From Clytia hemisphaerica (lineage: Eukaryota > Cnidaria > Hydrozoa > Leptothecata > Clytiidae): DNA of 64,000 nucleotides. This document shows, piece after piece, positions 34,701 through 45,660 of the stretch. The DNA is taken from assembly GCA_902728285.1 (NCBI GenBank), contig CACVBU010000017.1:362068-426067 (forward strand), in the 5' to 3' direction. The notes under the pieces were generated by a model. The model was not told where the DNA came from, made no database searches, and saw only the letters and a list, made by a program, of their open reading frames with translations. A program made the position numbers and the translations under genes. Every line of letters begins with the position of its first letter. The stretch's first letter is position 1.

Positions 34701-37136
34701 CATCAGAGCTTAATACTCATTCAAAGGTAAACTAAATGGATTTAGATTTGCTGATTTTTTTATGGGCTTTTTTGTTTGCTTTTTTCGTTAAGTAAAAAAA
34801 GCCATAAAAAGGATCTTGCTACATTGAATAAATCTTGACTGCTTATAGGTTTTCATATCAAACACATTCTTCATATCAGGACAGTGTCTGCATTTTGTTA
34901 TATTGGGCTGATATGAGGCTGATATCAGCCAAAAATTGCTTTTCTTTTCCTCTTTTTGACCAATCTTGCTCCACATCCGTGTCCAATATCAAAAAGCTCG
35001 TAAATCAAAATTGATGAGTAAGCAAACGATATCACTCTTATTTAAAAACAAAACTTTTAGAGCTAATGTTAGTTTTTAAACTTATTAACTTTCTACGAAC
35101 GAGTTTCAAATAAAGACAGGAAAAAGGCTCTAACGATGTGAAAATTGTTCAAATTTCACATTAATCTGCTCTAATCCTCATTATAATTTTCTACGTCCCT
35201 GTTTTGTTTAGGTAATCTTTATATTATCCCATTCTGCCACTAAATTGGAAATTCCCTAATGATGACGACTTGAATCACTCAATCAATCAATTTCCAATGT
35301 TCTTTCATTGTTTTCTATTCAGGTGGATCATATTTTCGGAGGATTTAAAGGAGATTGACTTAGACGATAACTTGATCGGTGAATTGGGTGGCCTCGAGAT
35401 ATTATCCGCCCTTCGCCAAAGAAAAGAAGGTATATATTTTTTAGACTTATCTCTAGTTGAGCTATGCATTGGTCTTGTCGAACTCGGTTAGCTGCTTTGC
35501 GGTGGTTTAAATTCTCGAGCGATTCGCACCCCTTAAATATAAAGTTGTGTCAACAAATTACGAGTAATCAGAGAAGAACATCAATCCATATATGTTCTGC
35601 CATGTTTCACCAAATTCGATTGAGCTAAACTTACGAAATCTTTTCGCTTTTTCCCGTCCTGTATATAGGCTTAAAATGCTTAACTGATTTTGCCATCAGT
35701 TTGGACGACATAGAGACTTGAAAAAAGAAAAAGTCCGTGTTTTATATTTAAAAGTAGATCTGCAAACTCCAGAATAATTGACAATGGTCTTGCGATTAAG
35801 AGAATTAACCAGCGTCGGGCGGCTGAAATTGTTTCTGGTCATGAGCGAAAGTCGGATGTTAAGATGTTCTGATTTAAAGCCACTTCAATGGATTTTGATT
35901 TGAAGCCAATTCAGTCAAGCCAATTAATTTCTTCTAATCTTTTTTTGCAGAGGGCTTGAAACCGATTTACATGAAAGTCACTCATCGTATGGATACCCAA
36001 GTCTTCAAAAATATTCTCAGCCTCGCTTCAGGAAAATCAAAACGAGGCGGGAAGAAAAAGAAAAAGAAGAAAGGCAATGGAAAGGTAATCATCATTCTGA
36101 ACAACCTTACTCTTAGGTGCCAAATAAACGCCCCCCCCGCTTGTTAAGTTTTCGATTTTTTTCCAACCCCCCCCCGGATCTTATTAGGACCCCTCGTTTA
36201 TTAGTTTTTGAAAAAGTTCCCAGCCACCAAAAGGAAAGTTCTTTGTTTTACTCTAAACAGCCTAAATTTAGTCTATCTTGACCCTTTTTAGGGTTTTTAA
36301 AGGTCCATTTTCCAATCCCCCGGTAATTATGTCCCCCCGTTTATTTAATTTGAAAAATTTTTCCAACCCCCCCTGTTTATTCGAACCCCCCCCCCCCCCG
36401 TTCATTTGGCTTATTTGGCACCTAAGAGTACATAATAATCCTGTTAACAATAAAAACACGGTTATCTTTATAATCATGTTTTGCTTCATGTTATTTTCCT
36501 TTCGTAAAATTTTTACAAGCAAATTACATTCATTGTTCTAGGGACCCGACCGACCTTGTTATTTTACTGAAATTTAAAAAATGATAATACTGTATCGAAT
36601 TTCCACTGCTGTAATCGCGTTCAAAAAAAAAATGCTAATCAAGCAATGGACAAAGGCGACATTTCTGGTTTACTGTTGAATGGCTAAACCCTCATTCCTT
36701 AGAAAACTTTCCTGGCGAGTTTCTTTGGTAATTTCCCACTGTTTATTGGTGTTTCAAGCTGTTGGGCCCGAGCCAAAAATTTTGAGGGTGTAAAATAGGA
36801 CCCTTATGGCTCGCACATAACCAACAACCATTTTGCCTAAGTACACGCACCTGGAGGTACATCGCGTATGCGTATGCGAACATGTACAAAGGCATGGGGA
36901 AGTCATGGGGAAGTTTGCGGCTTTGTAACTGATCGCTTCAGTTGATTTTTCACCTTTTAAGAGTCTTGTTCCTTTTTCATTGCAGGGTTGAAATGAGAAG
37001 GTTTTCCCGGAAATGCGTTTAGCCGTTGCACGGTAATTTCTTACATGATAGGACACTTTGTGTTACTTTAAATGATCCCTTTTAACAGTAGCTATAACGA
37101 ATAAAATTATGTTTTCTTGTTTAGAAGAGAGTATGA
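28743..37136 (+). CDS. Ten-exon leucine-rich-repeat protein with lysine-rich segments
   Basis: Exons: 28743-28943, 30081-30284, 30889-30980, 31985-32035, 32935-33075, 33555-33710, 34493-34726, 35323-35429, 35951-36084, 37125-37136. All have GT...AG introns and phases match throughout, giving 443 residues. The N terminus is lysine-rich (MGPKKKNEKGSKKKKDEK), then helical. Leucine-rich repeats of the ribonuclease-inhibitor style run through exons 3-6 (motifs VEYIEFLDCKIEW, TSVVLDYTNL, VTKLSLCYCQL, SELYVDGNQL), and one more in exon 8 (LKEIDLDDNLIG). A second basic block of 12 Lys/Arg lies in exon 7. The C terminus is KKKKKKKGNGKKRV. I do not recognise the family; an axonemal or nuclear LRR protein would fit but is a guess. 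A short upstream ORF (ATG 28714) overlaps the start. Introns 1, 3, 4, 6 and 9 hold MITEs. Confidence 0.85.
28980..29318. mobile_element. 339-bp MITE in intron 1 of the LRR gene
   Basis: Inverted ends CCTTTAGGGAACTTA and TAAGTTCCCTTAAGG with TA on both sides. Internal GGCG(G/A)GAACTAATTTTGG repeats occur in both arms. Tc1/mariner-type by its TA duplication. Confidence 0.85.
29322..29740 (-). repeat. Two tandem copies of a 200-bp interspersed repeat (intron 1)
   Basis: Copies at 29322-29525 and 29549-29740 share CCAAT(A/C)TTGCTCCACATC and AATTGATGAGTAAGCAAACG. A third copy lies at 34846-35040 in intron 7 of the same gene. SINE-sized, but no Pol III boxes were recognised. The strand shown is arbitrary. 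Confidence 0.75.
30336..30588. repeat. Foldback repeat in intron 2 (TTTTTTTATAAGAAC ends)
   Basis: CACGCTTTTTTTATAAGAAC at the left and GTTCTTAAAAAAAAAAAGCG at the right are near-inverse. Related to the repeat at 6-231. Confidence 0.6.
31080..31562. mobile_element. Foldback element in intron 3 with CAGACCTGA repeats
   Basis: Inverted arms built of a 20-bp repeat such as GCAGACCTGAATTAGCGGTC at the left and its inverse at the right, bounded by TTTTTTTCCCGTCA and TGACGGAAAAAAA. A tRNA-like A-box stretch (about 31375-31432, minus) lies in the interior. Confidence 0.65.
32503..32880. mobile_element. MITE with CATGTTTTTT...TATAAGC ends, intron 4
   Basis: Ends CATGTTTTTTTTATAAGC and GCTTATAAAAAAAAAACATG, flanked by TA. 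Internal ATAAGCAT motifs repeat. A shorter copy is at 43263-43375 and a partial end at about 32346. Confidence 0.8.
33845..34266. mobile_element. Foldback element in intron 6 with TTTCGCGA repeats
   Basis: GCGTAC at 33845 and GTACGC at 34266 bound a region in which AACTTTCGCGA and its inverse recur about ten times in both arms. Boundaries are approximate. Confidence 0.6.
34846..35040 (-). repeat. Third copy of the 200-bp interspersed repeat (intron 7)
   Basis: Matches 29322-29525 and 29549-29740 over its length, including the GATGAGTAAGCAAACGATA end. Confidence 0.75.
36110..36428. mobile_element. 319-bp MITE in intron 9 (CTCTTAGGTGCC ends)
   Basis: Ends CTCTTAGGTGCCAAATAA and the inverse, with TA on each side (36108-36109, 36429-36430). 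The interior is rich in C runs (CCCCCCCC) on both sides of the centre. Confidence 0.85.
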
Positions 37137-37535
37137 ATCGCACTGAAATCCAAATTGGAGGATGTCTTTCTGAACATTGCCAGCAATTCAATTTTTGATG
37201 GCACATTTAGCTGCTTTTGATCAAAAACGGTTACTAAACTGGTAATGGAATACCTGTGTATGAGATTTTTTATAAACTTGTAAATTTGTCAATAGAAAAT
37301 GCAACATACATGATAACTTATTTTTGTCGTTTGAAACTTGTATTAATTTATTTTTTTAATGAATTTTAGTGTCTGATAAACTTACGTTGAGTGGTGTATA
37401 TATTTTGCCCCACCGAAAGAAACTGTTAAAAATGTGTTTAATTTGATTTTTTTCGTATTTTTCAGCCTTTCCAACATCTTCACTTTTTCCCTCCCCCTCC
37501 CCGCGAAAATTTCTTCTCCAGCTCCATTCCGCCCA

Positions 37536-37761
37536 TTCGTTCGTTCGTTCGTTCGTTCGTTCGTTCGTTCGTTCGTTCGTTCGTTCGTTCGTTCGTTCGT
37601 TCGTTCGTTCGTTCGTTCGTTCGTTCGTTCGTTCGTTCGTTCGTTCGTTCGTTCGTTCGTTCGTTCGTTCGTTCGTTCGTTCGTTCGTTCGTTCGTTCGT
37701 TCGTTCGTTCGTTCGTTCGTTCGTTCGTTCGTTCGTTCGTTCGTTCGTTCGTTCGTTCGTT
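37536..37761. repeat. (TTCG)n microsatellite, about 56 units
   Basis: A perfect tetranucleotide run of about 226 bp between the LRR and ARMH2-like genes. It gives open frames on both strands that are not genes. Confidence 0.97.
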
Positions 37762-38287
37762 TGAGTTAATAGAGACTTCACACTACATGGTACCTACTTT
37801 CCATCTTACCGTCTTAAAAAAAGCCAAAATTCTGCCACCGAAAATGTCTTTGAAATTCACGAGTTTTGTAGAAAATTCCGGAAATTTTGTCAAATTCCGA
37901 AAACCGATCAATTTTTAGCTAAATTCCGTTTTTTCGAACAAAAAATACCAAATTTTCCGTCTCCGGCAATGGACCTAAATACCGAATTCCGTCCATTTTT
38001 TCGTCGAATTCTGAAATTCGGGACGAAAAAAGGATCGATTTCGTTCCTCCGTCAACCATATGAACCCCCTCCCCCCGGCCCATTCATTCAATAGAATAAA
38101 TCAGTGATTCGAATCTTTTTAAAAACAAAACATTCGAATGTTCGAATAATTCGAATCTTTTTTCGAACAGCAATCAAAACAATAAAATTCATGAAGAAAA
38201 GTATTCCTCATATTTCTCATTCAACAGCTGGCTGTTCAGGGTTTTCTAATATTGATTCCACTTTTCATTACAAACAGAGAATAAAGA

Positions 38288-38914
38288 ATGGAAGTTGTTG
38301 GCAAAGTTATTCAAGGAAGTGTCGAAAAATTACGAAAGATTTCTTATGCATGGGTTCATGGCAAAGAAAAAGAAACAATCCATGATGTCATCTCAGACGA
38401 TAGTTTCTTACGAGATATCGTTTTTTCCATAAATCATTTGGATAAATATACGGTGTTGACGTTGGAGGAGAAGATAGAGCATATACAACGCCTTGGGATT
38501 GTCTCGTGGACTGGTGATTCCAAAGCTAATGCCAAAGCTGCTAGTCAAATCGATCGTTTGATCAAAATGTTCGATGATGAAAGTGAATCGATTGAAATTC
38601 GTATCGAGGTCATCAAAACTCTCTCTTTAATCTGCTCTTCTAGCAAAGCTAGTCAGGATAAATTGAGAAATGACGGGTTCCTGAGCTATATGATTGAAAT
38701 CTTAAGATTAACGGACCCAAGACTAATTGATTTGCAAAAATGGATCGTTCACGCTTTGGGTTCGATTTTGTGTGACAATACAGAGAATCAAAGATATGTT
38801 TTATCCTTCCATCATTTGAAAGACACATTATCTAGATTTCAGACTGAGAGCTGGTTCTGCTGGAGAAGAAACGAAGCAACATTTCTTGCAACTGTACTTT
38901 TGTTTGGGAAGTGA
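38288..38914 (+). CDS. Armadillo-like helical protein (ARMH2-like)
   Basis: A single coding exon of 208 residues. The translation is almost wholly helical with ARM/HEAT-type periodicity: IQRLGIVSWTGDSKANAKAA, then a RLIKMFDDESESIEIRIEVI helix pair, a IDLQKWIVHALGSILCDN helix, and the ending ESWFCWRRNEATFLATVLLF. The overall plan and the Trp-rich C terminus resemble the small metazoan ARMH2 family, whose function is not known to me. That is family-level recognition by eye, so the name is tentative. An AG acceptor (CATTACAAACAG) lies 9 bp before the ATG. An AATAAA overlaps the stop codon, implying a very short 3' UTR. It converges with BAG1. Confidence 0.75.
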   Translation: MEVVGKVIQGSVEKLRKISYAWVHGKEKETIHDVISDDSFLRDIVFSINHLDKYTVLTLEEKIEHIQRLGIVSWTGDSKANAKAASQIDRLIKMFDDESESIEIRIEVIKTLSLICSSSKASQDKLRNDGFLSYMIEILRLTDPRLIDLQKWIVHALGSILCDNTENQRYVLSFHHLKDTLSRFQTESWFCWRRNEATFLATVLLFGK

Positions 38915-38919
38915 ATAAA
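38914..38919 (+). terminator. Polyadenylation signal overlapping the stop codon
   Basis: The last A of the TGA stop is the first A of AATAAA. If used, cleavage would fall about 10-30 nt after the stop. Confidence 0.5.
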
Positions 38920-39833
38920 AACTACGTTAGGCTTTTATCACTTTCGTTTTCATTCAATTGTATTTTTCCGAGAATTTTAGTAAAAGTGACGTCACTATTA
39001 TTTTGATTATTGCGTACACGCTAATCCCATTTGTGTAATATATTTACTGGTTTTAGGAATGGAAAAGAAGGAACAGTAAAAAATACCCAATACTCCGTCA
39101 ACACATTCCTCTTTCGCTGCAGCCCCAGTGACAATTCTATCGAAATACCTGTTGGTCTGTTTTGGAGGGCAATTTTTACCTTGAATTTCCTAGTATGCCT
39201 GACATTGTAGGGTGATTATTCGGGGTGAAATTTTGGCCAAATACTCAAGTGGGTAACCTGACCACTTATATTCAGAGCAAAAACCTTTCTGAGCGAACGA
39301 GCCCCAAACAGCGGATAAATCATACCCAGCTTTCTCTTGGTCATTTCATTATACGGGGTAAACATTCCAGGGAGTTTTCATTTGTTGGATTTGGTATTGT
39401 CAACGGAGTCTGAAATGTCCTGTGTAATGTCGAAATCCTCCGCTAATTGTGCCAAAAATCGAAAATAGTGCTAGCAGACAATCATGAAAATTAGAAAGAA
39501 AAACTTAACGACTCCAAGTCATGTCTAATGATGAAAAATATACACATAAGAGATTTAAGTGCAAACAATGAGCCTCAAAAACCCCACAAAAATAGGAACA
39601 ATTTAACAAACAATCTGAGCCTGAGAGCCGCTGGAAGTTCCCATCGTCTATATATTCGAATGCAATCAATAAAAAAGTATTTACAAACAAAAAAAAACTC
39701 GATATAAATACCTAAAATTTTACATTTAATTGTTTTACAATATACAAGTAATATTTCAGGAAAACCAGTAAGTTGAAATTAAAGAGTTGAAATTTAAAAT
39801 TCCATTCCATAATAATTTTTTCTTTGTGTTACA

Positions 39834-42800
39834 TCATTCCGTGTCAAGAATATGATCTAATTCGTCAATCTGCTTATCAGCTCGTCCAAGATAATTCTGT
39901 TCGCAATAGAAAAGAAAAAATATTCTATGGTGGTGACGTTCAAATCGAGAATGTCTGAAATTGTCATAATTGAGAAAAAAAACCTGCTGCTTTTCAGAAA
40001 CTACCACGATCGTGCTTACTCCAATCAATAAATAAGTTAGATTTTAATTTCTTTCCTTATTTTGGCCTGAAAGCTTGTCCCAAGGCCCTAAAAATGACAA
40101 ATTTTTTGTCCAGCTTTAGTTTAGTTGAATGTTGGGTAAAATAAATGATACCATGACGTGATTGTGTAAATGTTTGCATCAAAACATAGCGCTATCGTTT
40201 ACTTACGTTTATATCTCGAATGGCGTCTTTCCTTTTCTCACGGATGGCCGTATATTGTGAAGCGATCGTCTAAACGAGAAAGTTTGAAAATGAATTGACC
40301 AAAAATACCGTTCAAATATTCGAAATTATTAACAAATATGGACAAAGTTTCGAATAGAGTCAGGATCAGTTTCAAAGAGCTGAGGTTGCAGAGCAAATAT
40401 TCTAGATACGATAACATTCATTAGCTCTTTCAATTTGCATCACCATTCAATAAAGAGGGGGCAATAAAGAACGGCAGAAATTTTTTATGTTGATGTCTTT
40501 TCAAATCAAAATCTAACGATTCAAATGATAAGTATTTAGATAATTAATCATATACATACCATGGCGTCTAATGTTTCCAGATTCTTCATGAAGCCCTCTG
40601 CGACACCTTTTAAATTCTTCGAGCATTTCTGATAAGTTTCGATAATCTTTTCTGAATCCAGAAATCCCTACAATAATGAAACGTTATTATATCATTTCAA
40701 ATCTTTTTTCACCAATCAAAACCCACAATGGCACCAGGGTAGGTTTGAGAGCATATGATGGAAGTGTACGTTCAATCAATGTTTCCCTTTAAGTATGATC
40801 AATTAGATTTGATGAACGGAACGAATCAAAAAGTATAACTTTTGAAAACTAGACCTCCTGCAGAATGCATCCTTAGAATTATTTTTGTTCCCCTTGAAAA
40901 AGAAACGATTGTTTTACCTTCGAAGCATCTTTGACATCAGTTTGAAGGTCTTCAAGTCTTTTTAAAAGTTCTTTTGTTCGTTTATTTATTTGTTCGATTT
41001 CTTTCATAAGTTGATCCTCTTCAGGACTGTTCTGTAAAAGAAACAATAATAAAACGTTTTTCCTTCAGAAAAACCTTGTCTGATATTCCAATGGCAGTTT
41101 GGCGGCCGCCCACGTTAAAGTTCTAAAGGAGCGGCCAATTTCCCATCAGAGGGAGCGACAGTCGGCCTTTAATGGTTGCCACATCACCAGTCGGATTCAA
41201 CTACACTTGCGCGTGAAACTAAAAAGTTGGACCCGCAAATTGAGGTCCAGGCCTTCCGCTGCAAAACCCTTGACGCGATCTTGTTAAATTTCGCAATCTA
41301 AACCTTCCAGATTTTGAAAATTTTTCCAACATTCAGAGCTTTAGCATGTCGGATGAAATTTTTTGCACCTGGGTGTCAGATAACATAACACCTATGTCTC
41401 ACTATTCTGTATCAAAGATCTCACATCTCTACAAACCACGGTCAAAATAAACTTGGATTTTTGTTTGTTTCGTCGTCTTTCAGAATATGAAAATTAGGCA
41501 ATAATGGCGATTTCAGCATTTTCACTTAACTTGCTTAGGATATTTGGGCGTGGGATGAGGTTATATTTAAAGCGTTGTTGCGACATTTAAGCTTTTTTGG
41601 ACCCTGAGATCCTAAGTTCCTAAGCGATAAGTCTAATGTAAATTTTTCCGCAGTCACTTATTGAACTTAAAATTCATTTTAGAATTGTTTTGAATTGTTT
41701 TGAATTTTTTAGAATTTTGCAAATCCATCAGTTTGTTTCAATTCTTCGAACTCAAAAATACTAAAATACCATTTTTGGAGCTGAAGACTTAAGACTGATA
41801 TCTAATTTAGAGAATCACGAATTGAAATCATAAAATGATCAAATTTCGATAGGAAAAGTGTTCGTTAGTTCGTGCATATTTTCATTCATCGACCAAACCA
41901 ATTTGGTGGTTTTAAAGATAAATTGTACCATCCCCTAAGGGAAATTGGCTTAAAAAAACTTCGAATAAAAGCCTTGTAATGTTCTTTATCACTTTAAAGT
42001 TAGAAATCTCTACAAACCTTTTTACCAATGACCATGATTTTGCTTTTATTTTTGACACCAAGGTCGCTCAATGTGGAGTGGTACTCGTTCAGCGTTCTCC
42101 CTGGAGTATAAAAATATATATTTTGAATTTATGAATAGGCTACTGTAAATTCCTCTTATCAGCACGTTCCGTCGATAATGATTATTTAATGCCTCGTGGT
42201 ATAACGGAGAAAAATCAGTAAATATTTCTGCATTTTGCAAAAGTTAATCTTTTTTTTAAGATTTAAAAATTTATTCCCGGTAGGTATTTAAAAATAACCG
42301 GTAACCGAGTTTGAAAAATATACAAACATCAAATTTAATTCATTTGTATTATATTATATTATATGAATACGTCATGATATGCACCACCGGAGAGTCTTCT
42401 GAGAACTTTTAAATTCTCCACCCAAACACGTCAATTAAAACATAGAAAAAGTGACGTATTGGGTTGAAATTTTTGAAAATTCTTGGAAGCCTCTCCAGTG
42501 GTGCATATCATGAATTAGAATGTTTTATTGATTTGGATTCAGCTTTGATCTCGATGAAGATTAACAAAGAAGATCCAAATATGCTTCCATTATAAAAAGT
42601 TGTTACAGGTTCCCTGTTTGTAACAAGAAGATACGTACGCACTATATCGTAAAACACAGGGTCCAGTAAAGGGTCCATCTACACCCCAAAAAAAAACAAA
42701 AAAAACAAACAATTCAAAAACTAAGTAATCAAAATCTTCTATTATTATTTCTTTCCTACATCAGTAGGACGCATGCATTGTTGTTTTCCGTCCCCAAATC

Positions 42801-44436
42801 TATATTCTTCGTATTTAATTATTTTCTTTCATTTCTTGTTACTTTCAGTTTTGAAAACACAACACAGATCAGAAACCCTCTTTTAGAAACGGCCAGCCCC
42901 GTTACCCTTAGAGTCTGAGGTTTTGCTACCCTCGCAATAACGAATTGATAGAGCAAAAGGAAAATTCTAAATAATTCATATCTTGGTTTCTATTTCGTTT
43001 TGATAAACTCTACTTATAAATGTCTTGAATCGAATGAAAAGGTTTATTTCGAAAGAGTCTTTGATTTGACATTACAGGTCAACCCTTTCTTATTTTCTCT
43101 TCAAAATTATAGTTTAATGTAAAAGTTCTTCCTTATTCAGAAAGATATGATTTTATACCCTTCAAAAAATATAAACATGCCAGACGCTTTTGCCTTTTCT
43201 TCGTTTTTACGAAAAAAGAAACATGATAGTTATGCGAAAAGTAAGAAAACAGACGGGGATTACATGTTTTTTCTTTTATAAGCATATACTGGCCCACTTT
43301 TTGGTACCTAAACAATGGCGCTAAGCATAATGCGACTCTGATATAGGGGTAGACACTTGCTTATAAAAAAACATGTAGTCCAGTAAAACTATTGCCTTGA
43401 AAAAAATAATGGTTCTAGAAACACCAGGAAAACTCCGCAGTCAATTCGAAACGTTTTGGACCCTTTTTGGGCATTTTATGTTGACTCTTTTACATAAAGG
43501 AAACGTATCAATTAAAAATGGTATGGTTTTTATGGCTAGATCGCAAGAGATATTTGGGTTTGAAGATCAACGACTTTTCGTCCTATTTCACGTTATTTTT
43601 AGCTGAGTCAGCAAAACTTAATAAACCTGTCGATGACGTTCGAAAAAAGCTCATAAATATAAAATTCCCAAAAAAGGCGCCCCTATAATATCCTTTTTCT
43701 ATTGACTTGCTGCTACAGCCCTACATACATAGTGTCCATTTCCTCATCGTAGACTATTAAAAAAGCTGGAAGCCTATGGCATCAGAGGAAAGGTACTTGA
43801 ATGGATAGAAGCTTTTTTTGTCTGATCGCCATTAACATGTGATGAAAGTCAATAAAACCTTATCCAAAAATGAAAGTATTTAAGTGGTGTACCACAAGGA
43901 AGCGTCATGGGTAATAATCACCTTTTCAACGGTATATAATAAATATGTTGGAATTGAAGCATTCGTTAAAAAATGGCGAGCAAAACAAAGATCAGTGCAC
44001 ACTCAATGGACTTAAGAATATTTCAAAAGAAAAAGGTTACCTTTTGAAGCAAAAGGCTAAAAATCTGAATTAATTCACAAAATAATAATTCATGAAAAAT
44101 GTTGAACAGATTAGTTTCATAAGTAAAGCATTTTGCCAAAATATAATTTACCAGCAAAATTGGCAAAAGTTTACTTCCTTAAAGCATCAACTTCAGTGAT
44201 ATACTCCCAATGGAAAAGTAACTTATATTCCTCTCCTCCCGAGCAGTAAATTGCATCATGACTGAGGTAATACAGGCTGAAGTTAAAAAAAGTACAGATT
44301 GTAATCTTACCATTATAAATTAGTTTTTGTTTGTTGACCGGAACTTCACATTCTTTCTCCACAGCTTTGGCAAGATCGCTCAACGTCAATGGCTCCCCTT
44401 CGACTGCATCCAAAACAACATCAAATTTCTTCGATT
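39834..44436 (-). CDS. BAG1: BAG1-like HSP70 co-chaperone (ubiquitin-like plus BAG domain), 5' exon missing
   Basis: Six minus-strand exons in matching phase: 44436-44311, 42100-42018, 41031-40918, 40667-40560, 40269-40207, 39896-39834 (stop TGA). They give 184 visible codons. The first two encode a ubiquitin-like domain (EPLTLSDLAKAVEKECEV, QKLIYNG, then SDLGVKNKSKIMVIGKK). NSPEEDQ follows directly, the junction typical of BAG1. The rest is the three-helix BAG domain (KEIEQINKRTKELLKRLEDL; KIIETYQKCSKNLKGVAEGF; AIREKRKDAIRDIN). BAG1 binds the HSP70 ATPase domain and promotes nucleotide exchange; its ubiquitin-like part links to the proteasome. The N-terminal exon should end in phase 1 upstream of 44436; I could not identify it. 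The long intron 42101-44310 holds two MITEs and a LINE fragment. Confidence 0.9.
42372..42513. mobile_element. 142-bp MITE in a BAG1 intron
   Basis: Inverted ends TCATGATATGCACCAC and GTGGTGCATATCATGA; arms continue as GGAGAGTCTTC / GAAGCCTCTCC. The target duplication is unclear. Confidence 0.75.
43263..43375. mobile_element. 113-bp MITE (CATGTTTTTT family) in a BAG1 intron
   Basis: Short relative of 32503-32880: ends CATGTTTTTTCTTTTATAAGC and GCTTATAAAAAAACATG, flanked by TA (43261-43262 and 43376-43377). Confidence 0.8.
43745..43990 (+). pseudogene. Degenerate LINE reverse-transcriptase fragment
   Basis: Broken frames read KKLEAYGIRGKVLEWIEAFF, then after stops and shifts SGVPQGSVMG-like and YNKYVG-like pieces. 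These correspond to conserved RT blocks of non-LTR retrotransposons (the GVPQGSxLGP region). Several frameshifts and stops are present. It lies in the large BAG1 intron. Confidence 0.65.
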
Positions 44437-45631
44437 CTTAAAAGAAAATGACGAAGAACTTTCCAACTTGGGATCTCTAGCTTTGATATTAATTTTTTGT
44501 AAAGTGAAAGTAGAAACGGGAAAATTTTTTGGGGACATTTTTTTTTCTTATTCCCAATCATGATGTGACCTCTCGTCACAGGTTTTGCTCAGGAACAGAA
44601 ATCTTTAAAACTTTAAACCCTACTTTGAGAGACAATGTATAAAATTCTTCATATTTACCGGGACAAGAATTTAGCCAACTTTAAAAAAATGAAAAGATAA
44701 CTTCCCAAACATTGGCTAAGTACATCTCAATTTGTCCATATGCTGAAGATGATTATAATGACTAGAAACAAAGATCGAGTCTACTTGGACAAACTAATTT
44801 CCGCTCTTGATCCCTTGTCCACCCATTAAAAACTTTTTTTCATAAAGAGCTAAATCAAGAATGAGATATTTTCTTGAAAGCTTTGAAATGGTAAAATATT
44901 ACCAAATTAGTCAGAATCTCAAAATTATATAGATTTGGACCAATTGTTGGGGAAAAAGGACTCGCAAAGGGTGATTGGTGCATGTGAAGTTTTTACTGAA
45001 AGGCAGCTAATATATATACAGAGGCCTAGTCTCGTTAATTGAGCAAAATACTAACAAATAATAACAATGATACTGAATGATAGAAAAAAAGCCTAAAAAA
45101 GAAAAACCTCCCGTTATTGGGTATGGTTGGACATGGAACAACATCTCACCATGAGGCCTACTCATTTAGAAGTGTTTTCCAATATCGACTCATAAAATAC
45201 AGTAACTAAGAAACAATAAATTTGTGAACAGTTCATTGCATTTGCAACAAATTAGATCATTGACCTGCATTGACTGCCACTCAGGACAACTTTGAACAGA
45301 GTTGCACCAAGTTGAAGAATATTACCTTTCTTTAAATTTCAGATTGTCCTTGAAACGAAGAAATTACGACGTCATAATGCACTTTTTGTATTTACGCAAT
45401 CCAAAAGTGGATTTTATGCTCAAACAAAAAATCCCTGCACGCATTCACGCAAACCATACATTATTTGTGGTAAAAAAGAATGAAATGACAGAGCTGCTCT
45501 GTGTGTGGCTTGCTGCTTGCTGCTTGCTGCTTGGTTCTCCCTCCATTTGTTTCCATCGGTTTCCAGTAGTTTTCATACGTTTCTGTTCAGGTTTTAGATT
45601 TTGATTGGTAGCTAGTACTATTTTCATTAAA
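44437..45631. other. Region upstream of the visible BAG1 exons
   Basis: It should contain the BAG1 first exon and promoter, but no exon with a phase-1 donor and start codon stood out. A small CTTGCTG triplicate is at 45507-45532. No other gene was found. Confidence 0.35.
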
Positions 45632-45660
45632 TACCGTGAGTGGTCCTAAATCCGACAGCC

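Noticed and set aside
37356..37781. Open frames of NERT and FVRS repeats
   Set aside because: They are the (TTCG)n microsatellite read on each strand.
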